Shown: positions 17,200 through 24,895, counted from the first letter of the stretch. The stretch: DNA of 57,286 nt from Bacteroidales bacterium (GCA_020636775.1 JACJXF010000016.1:1-57286), one strand, 5' to 3'. Translations and numbers: made by a program. Notes: generated from the letters alone by a model not told the origin.

Positions 17200-18081
17200 A
17201 TGCGAAAGTTTCTCAGGGAATTTTTTAGTTTTTCAAGCTCCGAATACAGGGTGGTGCTGTTCCTGCTGTTTTTAATTCTTGTTGCAACAGGGGTGAGGAT
17301 TTTTATTCCCCGGCCTTCTTTCCGATTAATCCTGAGTTCAGAAGATAGTCTGCGAATTGACAGTTTTATACAGTCACTTCAAACACTTGACGACAAAAAA
17401 TTCAGTGAGATTGATCAAACCGCTGAGTTTTCAAAGAAATTTCAGCCAAGGAAGTTCATGCCCGATACTATAACAGTATTGCAGCTGGAAGAGATGGGCT
17501 TCCCGGTTTATGTAGCAAGAAATATTGTAGGCTACAGGAATGCAGGGGGAAATTTCCACAAGCCTGAGGATATTCAAAAAATCTATGGATTCTCAGACTC
17601 ACTCTACAGGGTATGGGAAGATTATATTGAATTCCAAAAAGCCGATATACCTGATTCTTCCTCAAAGAGAATTAAAGAATTTAAAATACTTGACCTTAAT
17701 ATGGCCGATTCTGCAGAGTTTTTAAGTGTAAGGGGGATTGGGCCTTTTTATGCGGGTCAGATTATTCAATATCGGGAGCGATTGGGTGGTTTTTACTCCG
17801 CAGATCAGTTACTTGAATTATGGGGAATGGACACTGTAAAGCTGGCTTTGATAAAATCGCAGATAAGTATCGATACTTCAAAAATAAAAAGAATTAATCT
17901 GAACTCTGCTACATTAAAGGAAATGGAATCTCATCCATATTTAAACACGAGACAGGCAAAGGCAATAATTCAATACAGGACATTCACCGGAAAAATTGTT
18001 TCTGCAGATGAACTGCTTAAAAATAATTTATTAACAGAGGAAGAGTTTAGGAGGGTGGAAGGGTATTTTGGTTTTAAATAG
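17200..18081 (+). CDS. Membrane-anchored helix-hairpin-helix (ComEA-like) protein
   Basis: A 293-residue protein with one N-terminal transmembrane helix (about 18-38, VLFLLFLILVATGVRIFI) and three helix-hairpin-helix-like units. These are LEEMGFPVYVARNIVGYRNAGGNF (about 91-114), FLSVRGIGPFYAGQIIQYRERLGG (about 178-201, classical GIG hairpin) and LNSATLKEMESHPYLNTRQAKAIIQYR (about 239-265). The layout matches ComEA-type DNA-binding proteins of Bacteroidota, which bind double-stranded DNA outside the inner membrane. A role in DNA uptake is inferred from the family; no other competence genes are here. It starts 45 bp after the transporter and may share its transcript. Confidence 0.8.
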   Translation: MRKFLREFFSFSSSEYRVVLFLLFLILVATGVRIFIPRPSFRLILSSEDSLRIDSFIQSLQTLDDKKFSEIDQTAEFSKKFQPRKFMPDTITVLQLEEMGFPVYVARNIVGYRNAGGNFHKPEDIQKIYGFSDSLYRVWEDYIEFQKADIPDSSSKRIKEFKILDLNMADSAEFLSVRGIGPFYAGQIIQYRERLGGFYSADQLLELWGMDTVKLALIKSQISIDTSKIKRINLNSATLKEMESHPYLNTRQAKAIIQYRTFTGKIVSADELLKNNLLTEEEFRRVEGYFGFK

Positions 18082-18102
18082 AATAAACTGAGGCATTAGT
18101 AT

Positions 18103-18236
18103 ATAACCACGGAGGCACGGAGGGCACAGAGAAGCACGGAATTGAAAATTTGAGATTGATTCATTTTCTCTCTCTGTTTCTTTTTAAATCTAAAGCTTCT
18201 CTGTGTCCCTTCGTGCCCTCTGTGCCTCCGTGGTAA
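18103..18236. repeat. Long imperfect inverted repeat of the ACCACGGAGGCACGGAG type
   Basis: Left arm 18103-18135 (ACCACGGAGGCACGGAGGGC core) pairs with right arm 18194-18236, which carries the reverse complement with one substitution and an extra ~10 bases. The two arms each contain a string of CACGGAG/CACAGAG units. Loop of about 60 bases. This unit is a familiar dispersed repeat in environmental bacteria (recalled, not searched). Confidence 0.85.
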
Positions 18237-18453
18237 ATATCCCCATTTAACTTAATTTGTTTTTCACCGGTCCAGGCAATTTCTTTTTCGTTAAAAATCC
18301 TTAATACTTTCACTTTTTTGACTGAAAAATGGACTATTGACTTATATTTTTTTACCTTAGTGAAATAATATGTTATCAGGTTGGTGATTGTAATTCCTTG
18401 TTTATTAATAATTTGTGATTCGCATACTCTTGAAAAAAAAAGCTTGATAAATT

Positions 18454-18485
18454 TTTGATTATGATGAATTGAATTGATAAATTTG
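18454..18485 (+). promoter_or_regulatory. Full Bacteroidota promoter of rpsU
   Basis: -33 TTTG (18454-18457), 20-base spacer, -7 TAAATTTG (18478-18485): both boxes and spacing match the consensus. The predicted start site is about 20 bases before the rpsU ATG. Confidence 0.8.
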
Positions 18486-18512
18486 CGGCTCACAAAAAAG
18501 TTAATAAAGAAT

Positions 18513-18704
18513 ATGATAGTTATTCCTATTAAAGAAGGCGAAAACATCGAAAGAGCGCTTAAGAAATTCAAAAGAAAATTTGAAAAAACTGGTGTTATCA
18601 AAGAATTACGTGGACGTCAGGCATTTGTAAAGCCTTCAGTTCAGGACAGACAGCAGAAATTACGCGCTATTTACGTACAGGGTTTGCAGCAAATGGAAGA
18701 CTAA
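18513..18704 (+). CDS. rpsU: 30S ribosomal protein bS21
   Basis: A 63-residue basic protein, MIVIPIKEGENIERALKKF at the start, typical of Bacteroidota bS21. The ATG at 18513 is chosen because an upstream in-frame ATG at 18474 overlaps the promoter and adds non-family residues. bS21 sits at the platform of the 30S subunit and in Bacteroidota helps bury the 16S anti-Shine-Dalgarno tail (published for Flavobacterium), which explains why mRNAs here lack SD sequences. Its own upstream region (ATAAAGAAT) has no strong SD. First gene of a likely rpsU-xerC-hpf transcript. Confidence 0.95.
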   Translation: MIVIPIKEGENIERALKKFKRKFEKTGVIKELRGRQAFVKPSVQDRQQKLRAIYVQGLQQMED

Positions 18705-18705
18705 T

Positions 18706-18761
18706 TATACAAGGATGAACAGGATACGGACAACCTTAATCTGTCCTGCCCATGTTGTATA
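18706..18761 (+). promoter_or_regulatory. Imperfect hairpin whose 3' arm contains the xerC start codon
   Basis: TATACAA (18706-18712) pairs with TTGTATA (18755-18761). Inside, ATG/CAT and CAGGA/TCCTG continue the stem with an AA/CC mismatch, and CGGA/TCTG extends it. The xerC ATG at 18752 lies in the 3' arm and could be hidden in folded mRNA. There is no T tract, so it is not a standard terminator. Confidence 0.5.
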
Positions 18762-19636
18762 AGGATGACTTTTTATCTTATCTGCGCTACGAAAAGCGCT
18801 ATTCTTTGCATACCGTTGCCTCTTACGACAACGATCTTAAACAATACCAGACATTTTGCGAAGAGTCGGGTAGCTCCGGTCTGGAGATCGACTCAAAAAT
18901 GATTCGAATGTGGATAGTATCCCTTCTCGAAAAGGGGATATCATCGCGAACCGTTAACCGGAAACTTTCCAGCCTTAAGTCCTTTTCACGATATCTGGTT
19001 CGAAAAGGAATTCTGGCAAGCAATCCTCTTAACAAAGTTCTTAAGCCAAAGATGAGTAAACGGATACCTTCATTCGTTGATGAAGATAAGCTTACGAGCT
19101 TTTTGGATAATTACGAGTTTGGGGAGGATTTTGCGGGAAAAAGGAATCAGCTCATCATTGAATTATTATACCAGACGGGTATGAGGCGCAGTGAACTGAC
19201 AGGATTGAAATCCGGAAGCATTAACCTGGTAGAAAATCAGATACTGGTTCTTGGTAAGCGCAACAAAGAAAGACTAATTCCCATTAACAGGGATCTCGGA
19301 CAAAGAATACGTGAATACCTGGAAATAAGAAATGAATTTTTTCCAAACCAAAAGTCAGAATATTTGTTATTAACAGCAAAGGGTTTGCCTGTTTATCCCA
19401 AACTGGTGTACCGATTAATTACAGAATTTCTATCGATGGTTACCACGCTTGAAAAAAAGAGTCCGCATGTACTAAGGCATACCTTTGCCACGCATCTTCT
19501 CAATCGTGGGGCTGACCTGAATGCAATTAAGGAGCTTCTGGGTCATGCAAACCTTTCTGCAACCCAGGTTTACACACATAATTCTTTTGAAAATCTCAAA
19601 CAAATATATAAACAGGCTCATCCCAGAGCCAATTAA
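18752..19636 (+). CDS. xerC: Tyrosine recombinase XerC (chromosome dimer resolution)
   Basis: A 294-residue recombinase with all catalytic residues visible: Arg145 (TGMRRSEL), Lys169 (LGKRNKER), His239-x-x-Arg242 (HVLRHTFATH), His265 (LLGHANLS) and Tyr274 (TQVYTH). The N-terminal SAM-like domain spans about 1-95. Size and motifs match housekeeping XerC/D, which resolves chromosome dimers at dif during division. It lies between rpsU and hpf, a conserved Bacteroidota arrangement, and is not part of a mobile element. Start at the ATG at 18752; the TTG right after it is an alternative that would drop one residue. Confidence 0.92.
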   Translation: MLYKDDFLSYLRYEKRYSLHTVASYDNDLKQYQTFCEESGSSGLEIDSKMIRMWIVSLLEKGISSRTVNRKLSSLKSFSRYLVRKGILASNPLNKVLKPKMSKRIPSFVDEDKLTSFLDNYEFGEDFAGKRNQLIIELLYQTGMRRSELTGLKSGSINLVENQILVLGKRNKERLIPINRDLGQRIREYLEIRNEFFPNQKSEYLLLTAKGLPVYPKLVYRLITEFLSMVTTLEKKSPHVLRHTFATHLLNRGADLNAIKELLGHANLSATQVYTHNSFENLKQIYKQAHPRAN

Positions 19637-19639
19637 ACC

Positions 19640-19647
19640 AAGGAGGT
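19640..19647 (+). promoter_or_regulatory. Full-length Shine-Dalgarno sequence before hpf
   Basis: AAGGAGGT is a perfect eight-base match to the canonical 16S 3' tail, four bases before the hpf ATG. No other gene start checked in the window has such an SD; nearby genes have AT-rich leaders. Confidence 0.85.
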
Positions 19648-19651
19648 CGCT

Positions 19652-19948
19652 ATGAACATTAAGATTCATTCCATTCACTTTGATGCTGACACGAAACTTC
19701 TAAACTTTATTGAGCAGAAAATTAAGAAGCTGCCTCAATATTATGATGACATTATAGGTGCAGAAGTTTTTCTTCGGCTTGAAAACGTTCAGGGCATGGA
19801 AAATAAGATTGCCGAAATCAAACTTTTTATTCCCGGAAACGATGTTTTTGCAAAGAAGCAAAGCAAGACATTTGAGGAAGCAACAGATGAGTGCGCCGAG
19901 GCCCTTGTAAAACAACTTAAGAAACATAAGGAAAAATTGAGAAGCTGA
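19652..19948 (+). CDS. hpf: Ribosome hibernation-promoting factor (short HPF/RaiA family)
   Basis: A 98-residue protein with the beta-alpha-beta-beta-beta-alpha fold of short HPF/RaiA: IKIHSIHFDADTKLLNFIEQKIKKL, then EVFLRLENV, AEIKLFIPGND and the helix FEEATDECAEALVKQLKKHKEKL. It binds the 30S decoding centre and silences ribosomes in slow growth or stress. It ends the rpsU-xerC-hpf cluster 15 bp after xerC and is followed by a strong terminator. The unusually strong SD suggests separate translational control (see findings). Confidence 0.92.
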   Translation: MNIKIHSIHFDADTKLLNFIEQKIKKLPQYYDDIIGAEVFLRLENVQGMENKIAEIKLFIPGNDVFAKKQSKTFEEATDECAEALVKQLKKHKEKLRS

Positions 19949-20011
19949 CCATCAGGAATTCCTGAGCATTTCCTGATTGAAACCCCAGGAAATACAAAAG
20001 CATAAAATAAG

Positions 20012-20048
20012 AAAAACGAGTTGACCTGTTCAGGTCAGCTCGTTTTGT
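20012..20048 (+). terminator. Terminator after hpf
   Basis: AAAACGAGTTGACC, six-base loop, GGTCAGCTCGTTTT: 14-bp stem with one G.T pair followed by GTCTC. Works in either orientation. It ends the rpsU-xerC-hpf transcript. Confidence 0.85.
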
Positions 20049-20166
20049 CTCAAAAAACCCATAAAAAGTTAAGCGCGGAATTGAAGTCAAAAAAACCTGC
20101 TTCTTTGGTACAGATTATCAGCTAAAAGCGCTTTTTACAAAAAGTTTTAAAAAACGAAAAAATTAT

Positions 20167-20198
20167 TTTGTGATATAAGTAAAATATTTATACATTTG
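20167..20198 (+). promoter_or_regulatory. Full promoter of the tRNA-tuf-ribosomal operon
   Basis: -33 TTTG (20167-20170), 20-base spacer, -7 TACATTTG (20191-20198). Exact consensus and spacing, about 43 bases before the first tRNA. The best promoter in the window, as expected for stable RNA. Confidence 0.85.
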
Positions 20199-20241
20199 CA
20201 AACCGTTTTTGGAGGGTATTTCACTTCAACGATAATGTAAA

Positions 20242-20316
20242 GCCGATGTAGCTCAGTTGGTCAGAGCAGCTGATTTGTAATCAGCAGGTCGCGGGTTCGA
20301 CTCCCTCCATCGGCTC
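20242..20316 (+). tRNA. tRNA-Thr (anticodon TGT)
   Basis: Acceptor GCCGATG/CATCGGC, D arm GCTC/GAGC, anticodon stem GCTGA/TCAGC with loop TTTGTAA (TGT), T arm with GGTTCGACT. Discriminator T, no encoded CCA. Confidence 0.95.
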
Positions 20317-20326
20317 GCTATGTGGG

Positions 20327-20356
20327 CCGGGAAATAGAAAGAGTCCCGGTTTTTTC
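20327..20356 (+). terminator. Small hairpin with T run between tRNA-Thr and tRNA-Tyr
   Basis: CCGGGA (20327-20332) and TCCCGG (20344-20349) followed by TTTTTT. Short stem; could be a weak terminator or a processing signal inside the tRNA operon. Confidence 0.5.
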
Positions 20357-20444
20357 TCCGGAAAAAATTGAGAAAAAGAGTTCTTATTGTATTGTTGGAT
20401 CAGTCAATTAAAGGGTAGAAGTACCAGCATTTACTGATTATTCC

Positions 20445-20527
20445 GGGGAGATACCAAAGTGGCCAACTGGGGCAGACTGTAAATCTGTTGTCGTACGACT
20501 TCGGAGGTTCGAATCCTCCTCTCCCCA
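20445..20527 (+). tRNA. tRNA-Tyr (anticodon GTA)
   Basis: Acceptor GGGGAGA/TCTCCCC, anticodon stem GCAGA/TCTGT around CTGTAAA (GTA), a class II long variable arm containing GTCGTACGAC, T arm GGAGGTTCGAATCCTCC. Length 83, no encoded CCA. Confidence 0.95.
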
Positions 20528-20532
20528 CAAAA

Positions 20533-20579
20533 GGAAAAGTCCGGACTCGGAGATTTATGAGAAAGGTTGAGACTTTTCC
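20533..20579 (+). promoter_or_regulatory. Hairpin between tRNA-Tyr and tRNA-Gly
   Basis: GGAAAAGTC (20533-20541) and GACTTTTCC (20571-20579) are perfect complements, followed by GGTTTT. A second hairpin, AAAAAGGT/ACCTTTTT (20610-20617/20629-20636), follows. Probably spacer structures guiding tRNA precursor processing. Confidence 0.5.
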
Positions 20580-20682
20580 GGTTTTAGGAATCCGTTCTGC
20601 CTCGATGGTAAAAAGGTGGGAGCAGGGAACCTTTTTCAATTGGCTGAAACACATACAGGTATAGTAATTATCTGTATAGAAT

Positions 20683-20756
<74 letters not shown>

Positions 20757-20762
20757 AGTTTA

Positions 20763-20834
20763 GCCGATGTAGCTCAGGGGTAGAGCGTTTCCTTGGTAAG
20801 GAAGAGGTCAGGGGTTCAATTCCCCTCATCGGCT
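20763..20834 (+). tRNA. tRNA-Thr (anticodon GGT)
   Basis: Acceptor GCCGATG/CATCGGC, identical to the other tRNA-Thr. Anticodon stem TTTCC/GGAAG around TTGGTAA (GGT); T arm AGGGGTTCAATTCCCC. Length 72, only seven bases after tRNA-Gly. Confidence 0.95.
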
Positions 20835-20909
20835 CAGGAAAATATTTTGAATTGTAAATTGAGATAATAATAATTGTTTAATAAAATTTAATTAACTAAC
20901 ATTTGAGTT

Positions 20910-22094
20910 ATGGCTAAAGAAAAATTTGATAGGTCCAAACCTCACGTAAACATTGGTACAATCGGCCACGTTGACCATGGGAAAACTACATTAACAGCTG
21001 CTATTACAACAGTACTGGCAAAAAAAGGATTATCTGAAATCAGATCCTTTGACTCTATCGATAATGCTCCTGAAGAAAAAGAGAGAGGTATTACAATCAA
21101 TACTGCTCACGTTGAATATCAGACAGCCAATCGCCATTATGCTCACGTAGATTGCCCGGGTCACGCCGACTACGTTAAAAACATGGTAACAGGTGCTGCC
21201 CAGATGGACGGTGCTATTATTGTAGTTGCTGCAACAGACGGTCCTATGCCTCAGACCCGCGAACACATTCTGCTCGCACGTCAGGTAAACGTTCCTAAAA
21301 TCGTTGTTTTCCTCAATAAAGTTGACATGGTTGATGATCCTGAACTTATTGAGCTCGTTGAAATGGAAGTACGTGAATTACTTAGCTTCTATGAATTCGA
21401 TGGCGACAATGCTCCTGTAATTCAGGGTTCAGCATTAGGTGCTCTTAACGGCGAAGCAAAATGGGAAGATAAAGTTATGGAACTGATGGATGCAGTTGAC
21501 AGCTATATTCCAATTCCTCCACGTGAAGTTGAAAAACCATTCCTTATGCCTGTTGAAGATGTATTTTCTATCACTGGTAGGGGTACCGTTGCAACCGGCA
21601 GAATTGAAACCGGAGTTATCAATACAGGAAACGAAGTTCAGATTATCGGACTGGGTCATACAGCTAAATCAGTTGTTACTGGTGTTGAAATGTTCCGTAA
21701 GATTCTTGATCGTGGTGAAGCTGGTGATAACGTTGGTCTGCTTCTCAGAGGTATTGACAAAGCTGACATCAAACGTGGTCAGGTTATTGCTGCTCCGGGA
21801 ACCATTACTCCTCACACCAAATTTAAGGCTGAGGTTTATATCCTGAAGAAAGAAGAAGGTGGACGTCACACTCCATTCCATAATAACTATCGTCCTCAGT
21901 TCTACCTGAGAACACTTGATATTACCGGAGAGATTGAACTTCCTGCAGGAACAGAAATGGTAATGCCTGGTGATAACGTAACAATTACCGTTACTCTTAT
22001 CTACCCTGTTGCTATCAACAAAGGACTCCGTTTCGCAATCCGCGAAGGTGGAAGAACTGTTGGTGCCGGTCAGGTAATTGAAATCGTAGAATAA
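20910..22094 (+). CDS. tuf: Translation elongation factor EF-Tu
   Basis: A 394-residue GTPase identical in length to E. coli EF-Tu. G1 is GHVDHGKTT (about 19-27), the switch II region DCPGHADYVKNM, G4 NKVDMVDD, domain II IPIPPREVEKPFLMPVEDVFSITGRGTVATGRIE (split by usual family blocks) and domain III up to the C-terminal GGRTVGAGQVIEIVE. It carries aminoacyl-tRNA to the ribosome. It directly follows four tRNA genes, the same order as E. coli thrU-tyrU-glyT-thrT-tufB. No SD sequence. Confidence 0.98.
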   Translation: MAKEKFDRSKPHVNIGTIGHVDHGKTTLTAAITTVLAKKGLSEIRSFDSIDNAPEEKERGITINTAHVEYQTANRHYAHVDCPGHADYVKNMVTGAAQMDGAIIVVAATDGPMPQTREHILLARQVNVPKIVVFLNKVDMVDDPELIELVEMEVRELLSFYEFDGDNAPVIQGSALGALNGEAKWEDKVMELMDAVDSYIPIPPREVEKPFLMPVEDVFSITGRGTVATGRIETGVINTGNEVQIIGLGHTAKSVVTGVEMFRKILDRGEAGDNVGLLLRGIDKADIKRGQVIAAPGTITPHTKFKAEVYILKKEEGGRHTPFHNNYRPQFYLRTLDITGEIELPAGTEMVMPGDNVTITVTLIYPVAINKGLRFAIREGGRTVGAGQVIEIVE

Positions 22095-22105
22095 TACCTT
22101 ATATA

Positions 22106-22150
22106 AATTGCGGTTCAGGCACCTTTGTGTCTGAACACGCAATTAATTTT
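22106..22150 (+). terminator. Terminator or attenuator after tuf
   Basis: AATTGCG-GTTCAG (22106-22118) pairs with CTGAAC-A-CGCAATT (22131-22144) with one bulged A, followed by AATTTTTATTT. Probably partly read through, since tRNA-Trp and secE lie in the same direction without a clear new promoter. Confidence 0.7.
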
Positions 22151-22215
22151 TATTTAAGCGGGTGAAGTATTTTGATCACGACAAATAGTTGTGATTTGGT
22201 TTTGAGCCCTCAAAC

Positions 22216-22288
22216 ACGGGTGTAGCTCAGTTGGTAGAGCACTGGTCTCCAAAACCAGGTGTCGGGCGTTCGAGTCGCTCCTCCCGTG
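22216..22288 (+). tRNA. tRNA-Trp (anticodon CCA) with an acceptor-stem mismatch
   Basis: Anticodon stem CTGGT/ACCAG around CTCCAAA (CCA). Acceptor ACGGGTG pairs with CTCCCGT, giving a T.T mismatch at position 6/67. D arm GCTC/GAGC and T arm normal; discriminator G. Position between tuf and secE is common in bacteria. Confidence 0.92.
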
Positions 22289-22302
22289 CAAACTTCATGA
22301 AT

Positions 22303-22485
22303 ATGAAAAAAATCGGTATCTATTTCGAAGAGGCTTTTAAAGAACTTATCTATAAAGTGACCTGGCCCAGCTGGAAGGAACTTCAGAATAGCGCAATCAT
22401 TGTAATGACAGCTTCTGTTATAATTGCCATTGTGATTTTTGCAATGGACATCAGCTTTGAGAACCTGCTGAAACTATTGTACTAA
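22303..22485 (+). CDS. secE: Protein translocase subunit SecE
   Basis: A 60-residue protein with the conserved amphipathic block FKELIYKVTWPSWKEL (12-27) and one transmembrane helix (about 31-48). It stabilises SecY in the inner membrane. The longer frame beginning inside tRNA-Trp is rejected; the ATG at 22303 is preferred, with an ATG two codons upstream (22297) possible. Next to nusG as in most bacteria. Confidence 0.93.
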   Translation: MKKIGIYFEEAFKELIYKVTWPSWKELQNSAIIVMTASVIIAIVIFAMDISFENLLKLLY

Positions 22486-22503
22486 TAAATTTTATACGGG
22501 TAA

Positions 22504-23055
22504 ATGAGCGATATTGAAAAGAAGTGGTACGTCATCAGAGCTATTGGCGGAAAAGAAAAAAAGGTAAAGGAGTCGATTGAAAGTGAAATATCCCGGCTTA
22601 ACCTCCAGGATTATGTTTCCCAGGTTTTGATTCCTACCGAAAAAGTTTACCAGATTCGTAATGGTAAGAAGATTTCCAAGGAAAGAAATTACTTTCCCGG
22701 ATATGTTCTTATTGAAGCTTCCCTTGTTGGTGAAATTCCTCATATTCTCAAAAACATTACCAATGTAATTGGTTTCCTTGGTTCAAAGGGTGAAGAAACC
22801 CCAACCCCTCTGCGTCTGAGTGAAGTCAACCGAATCCTCGGAAAAGTTGACGAACTGGCCGCAACCGATGAAGAATTGAACATTCCTTTCTTCGTTGGAG
22901 AATCCGTTAAGGTGGTTGATGGTCCGTTTAACAGTTTTACTGGGACCATTGAAGAAGTAAACGACGAAAAGAAAAAGCTTAAAGTGATGGTTAAAATCTT
23001 CGGACGTAAAACCCCGCTGGAATTAAGCTTTATGCAAGTTGAAAAAGAAGGATAA
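22504..23055 (+). CDS. nusG: Transcription termination/antitermination protein NusG
   Basis: A 183-residue protein with an N-terminal NGN domain (KKWYVIRAIGGKEKKVKESIE, PGYVLIEASL) and a C-terminal KOW domain (VGESVKVVDGPFNSFTGTIEEV, about 130-152). It binds RNA polymerase and couples it to Rho or ribosomes. In this phylum a paralogue often serves capsule loci; context next to secE and rplK shows this is the housekeeping copy. Confidence 0.96.
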   Translation: MSDIEKKWYVIRAIGGKEKKVKESIESEISRLNLQDYVSQVLIPTEKVYQIRNGKKISKERNYFPGYVLIEASLVGEIPHILKNITNVIGFLGSKGEETPTPLRLSEVNRILGKVDELAATDEELNIPFFVGESVKVVDGPFNSFTGTIEEVNDEKKKLKVMVKIFGRKTPLELSFMQVEKEG

Positions 23056-23166
23056 AAATATTATTAAAAATATTCATCATTTTTATTTACGTACATCCAA
23101 TATAATGCTTCCTGTGCGGAATCAAAAACGATGAAAACCGGTAATCTAAAATAAATTAAGCAGATC

Positions 23167-23610
23167 ATGGCAAAAGAAGTAGACGGCATGATAAAGTTGC
23201 AGATTCGTGGTGGGGCCGCAAACCCTTCACCTCCCGTTGGCCCCGCTTTGGGTTCAAAGGGTGTGAACATCATGGAATTTTGCAAACAGTTCAACGCCAA
23301 GACTCAAGACCAGGCAGGAAAGTTGCTGCCTGTGATCATAACGGTTTATTCCGATAAGTCGTTTGATTTTATTGTTAAGACTCCGCCGGTAGCAGTTCAA
23401 TTGATGGAAATGACCAAGATAAAGAAGGGTTCTCAGGAACCTAATCGCGTGAAGGTTGCTTCGGTAACCTGGGACCAGGTAAAAACTATTGCCGAAGGCA
23501 AAATGCCCGATCTCAACGCCTTTACTATCAAATCTGCCATGAAAATGGTTGCCGGAACAGCCAGGAGCATGGGAATAACCGTTAGCGGACAATTCCCGTC
23601 AAACATTTAA
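23167..23610 (+). CDS. rplK: 50S ribosomal protein uL11
   Basis: A 147-residue L11: N-terminal IKLQIRGGAANPSPPVGPALG and the C-terminal 23S rRNA-binding domain MKMVAGTARSMGITVSG. First gene of the rplKAJL cluster, 111 bp after nusG. Confidence 0.97.
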   Translation: MAKEVDGMIKLQIRGGAANPSPPVGPALGSKGVNIMEFCKQFNAKTQDQAGKLLPVIITVYSDKSFDFIVKTPPVAVQLMEMTKIKKGSQEPNRVKVASVTWDQVKTIAEGKMPDLNAFTIKSAMKMVAGTARSMGITVSGQFPSNI

Positions 23611-23622
23611 CAAAAATTCACA

Positions 23623-24318
23623 ATGACCAGACTTACTAAAAATAGGAAGTTAGCTTTAGAGAAAATTGAAGTGGAAAAGGCCTACAAGCTCAGCGAGGCT
23701 GCTACACTGGTTAAGGAAATTACTTCGGCAAAATTCGACTCCTCCGTGGATCTCGATGTACGCCTTGGTGTTGACCCCAGGAAAGCAAACCAGATGGTGA
23801 GAGGTGTAGTAACCCTTCCTCATGGTACAGGAAAGCAGGTCAGGGTACTGGTTCTTTGCACTCCCGAAAAAGAAGAGGAAGCAAAAGAAGCCGGTGCTGA
23901 TTACGTAGGGCTGGATGACTATGTTGAGAAAATCGAAAAAGGTTGGACCGACATTGACGTTATCATTACTATGCCCTCTGTAATGGGTAAAATCGGTAAG
24001 CTTGGAAGAGTGCTGGGTCCCAGAGGACTTATGCCCAACCCCAAAAGCGGAACCGTTACTATGGAAGTAGGAAAAGCTGTAAAAGAGGTGAAGATGGGTA
24101 AAATCGACTTTAAAGTCGATAAATTCGGAATCATCCACTCTTCAGTTGCGAAAGCTTCCTTTAACCCTGAACAAATAGCCGAAAATGCTAAGGAATTTAT
24201 TTCTACCATTATTAAGCTTAAACCCTCATCTGCAAAAGGTACTTATATTAAAAGTATCTATATGTCCAGCACTATGAGCCCCGGAATCAAAATCGATTCT
24301 AAAGCTATTGACGAATAA
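23623..24318 (+). CDS. rplA: 50S ribosomal protein uL1
   Basis: A 231-residue L1 with the signature MGKIGKLGRVLGPRGLMPNP (about 122-141), which runs up to the GTVT block. Binds the L1 stalk of 23S rRNA; in many bacteria it also represses rplKA translation, but a matching leader is not obvious here. 12 bp after rplK. Confidence 0.97.
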   Translation: MTRLTKNRKLALEKIEVEKAYKLSEAATLVKEITSAKFDSSVDLDVRLGVDPRKANQMVRGVVTLPHGTGKQVRVLVLCTPEKEEEAKEAGADYVGLDDYVEKIEKGWTDIDVIITMPSVMGKIGKLGRVLGPRGLMPNPKSGTVTMEVGKAVKEVKMGKIDFKVDKFGIIHSSVAKASFNPEQIAENAKEFISTIIKLKPSSAKGTYIKSIYMSSTMSPGIKIDSKAIDE

Positions 24319-24345
24319 TTTAAACAGCGTAAAGATCTCTATATT

Positions 24346-24864
24346 ATGAGAAGAGAAGAAAAGGACGTAATAATTGACGATCTCGCGCAACGGATCGCAA
24401 ACGCAAAACATTTTTACCTGACGGATATCTCCAATCTGAATGCAGAACAGACATCCAACCTCAGAAGAAAATGCTTTGAGAAAGAAATCCAGTTGCTGGT
24501 TGTCAAAAACACCCTCCTTAGAAAAGCTCTCGAAAGATCAAATGTCGATTATGCACCATTATACGATGTATTGAAAGATTCTACATCCATTATGTTTACG
24601 GAAAGCAACAGCATGCCCGCCAAACTTATCAAAGAGTTTCGCAAAAAGCATGACAGGCCTATCCTTAAAGCTGCCTGGGTGGAAGAGTCAATTTATATCG
24701 GTGATACTCAACTCGATGCTCTTTCCAGCATAAAATCTAAGGAAGAACTTATAGGTGATGTTCTGATGTTACTGCAGTCTCCAATGAAGGGCTTGCTATC
24801 AGCAATCTCTGCACCAGGACGCAATCTTGCAGGAGCACTGAAGACATTATCGGAAAAAGAATAA
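24346..24864 (+). CDS. rplJ: 50S ribosomal protein uL10
   Basis: A 172-residue L10 (stalk base): ADLAQRI-like N terminus (IIDDLAQRIANAKHFYLTDI), LRRKCFEKEIQLLVVKNTLLRKAL, and a C-terminal helix for L12 dimers. Only 27 bp separate it from rplA, too little for the structured L10 leader RNA seen in other phyla. Confidence 0.95.
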   Translation: MRREEKDVIIDDLAQRIANAKHFYLTDISNLNAEQTSNLRRKCFEKEIQLLVVKNTLLRKALERSNVDYAPLYDVLKDSTSIMFTESNSMPAKLIKEFRKKHDRPILKAAWVEESIYIGDTQLDALSSIKSKEELIGDVLMLLQSPMKGLLSAISAPGRNLAGALKTLSEKE

Positions 24865-24895
24865 TTTTTAATAACATTTCTAAATTTAAAATAAG

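Larger units (their letters stand above)
18082..18512. other. Gene-free intergenic region before rpsU
   Basis: About 430 bases with no credible gene. It holds the long inverted repeat (18103-18236), then AT-rich DNA and the rpsU promoter (18454-18485). A minus-strand reading frame across it is just the translated repeat. Confidence 0.75.

Noticed and set aside
18161..18601. 146-residue minus-strand reading frame
   Set aside because: It is the translation of the CACGGAG inverted repeat and AT-rich DNA, and overlaps the rpsU promoter and gene.
18752..19636. XerC as a mobile-element integrase
   Set aside because: It is in the conserved rpsU-xerC-hpf cluster with no attachment repeats, so it is the housekeeping enzyme.
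22231..22302. N-terminal extension of SecE beginning inside tRNA-Trp
   Set aside because: The residues are translated tRNA; family start is at 22303 or 22297.
24319..24345. L10 leader RNA before rplJ
   Set aside because: Only 27 bases lie between rplA and rplJ, too few for the structure.
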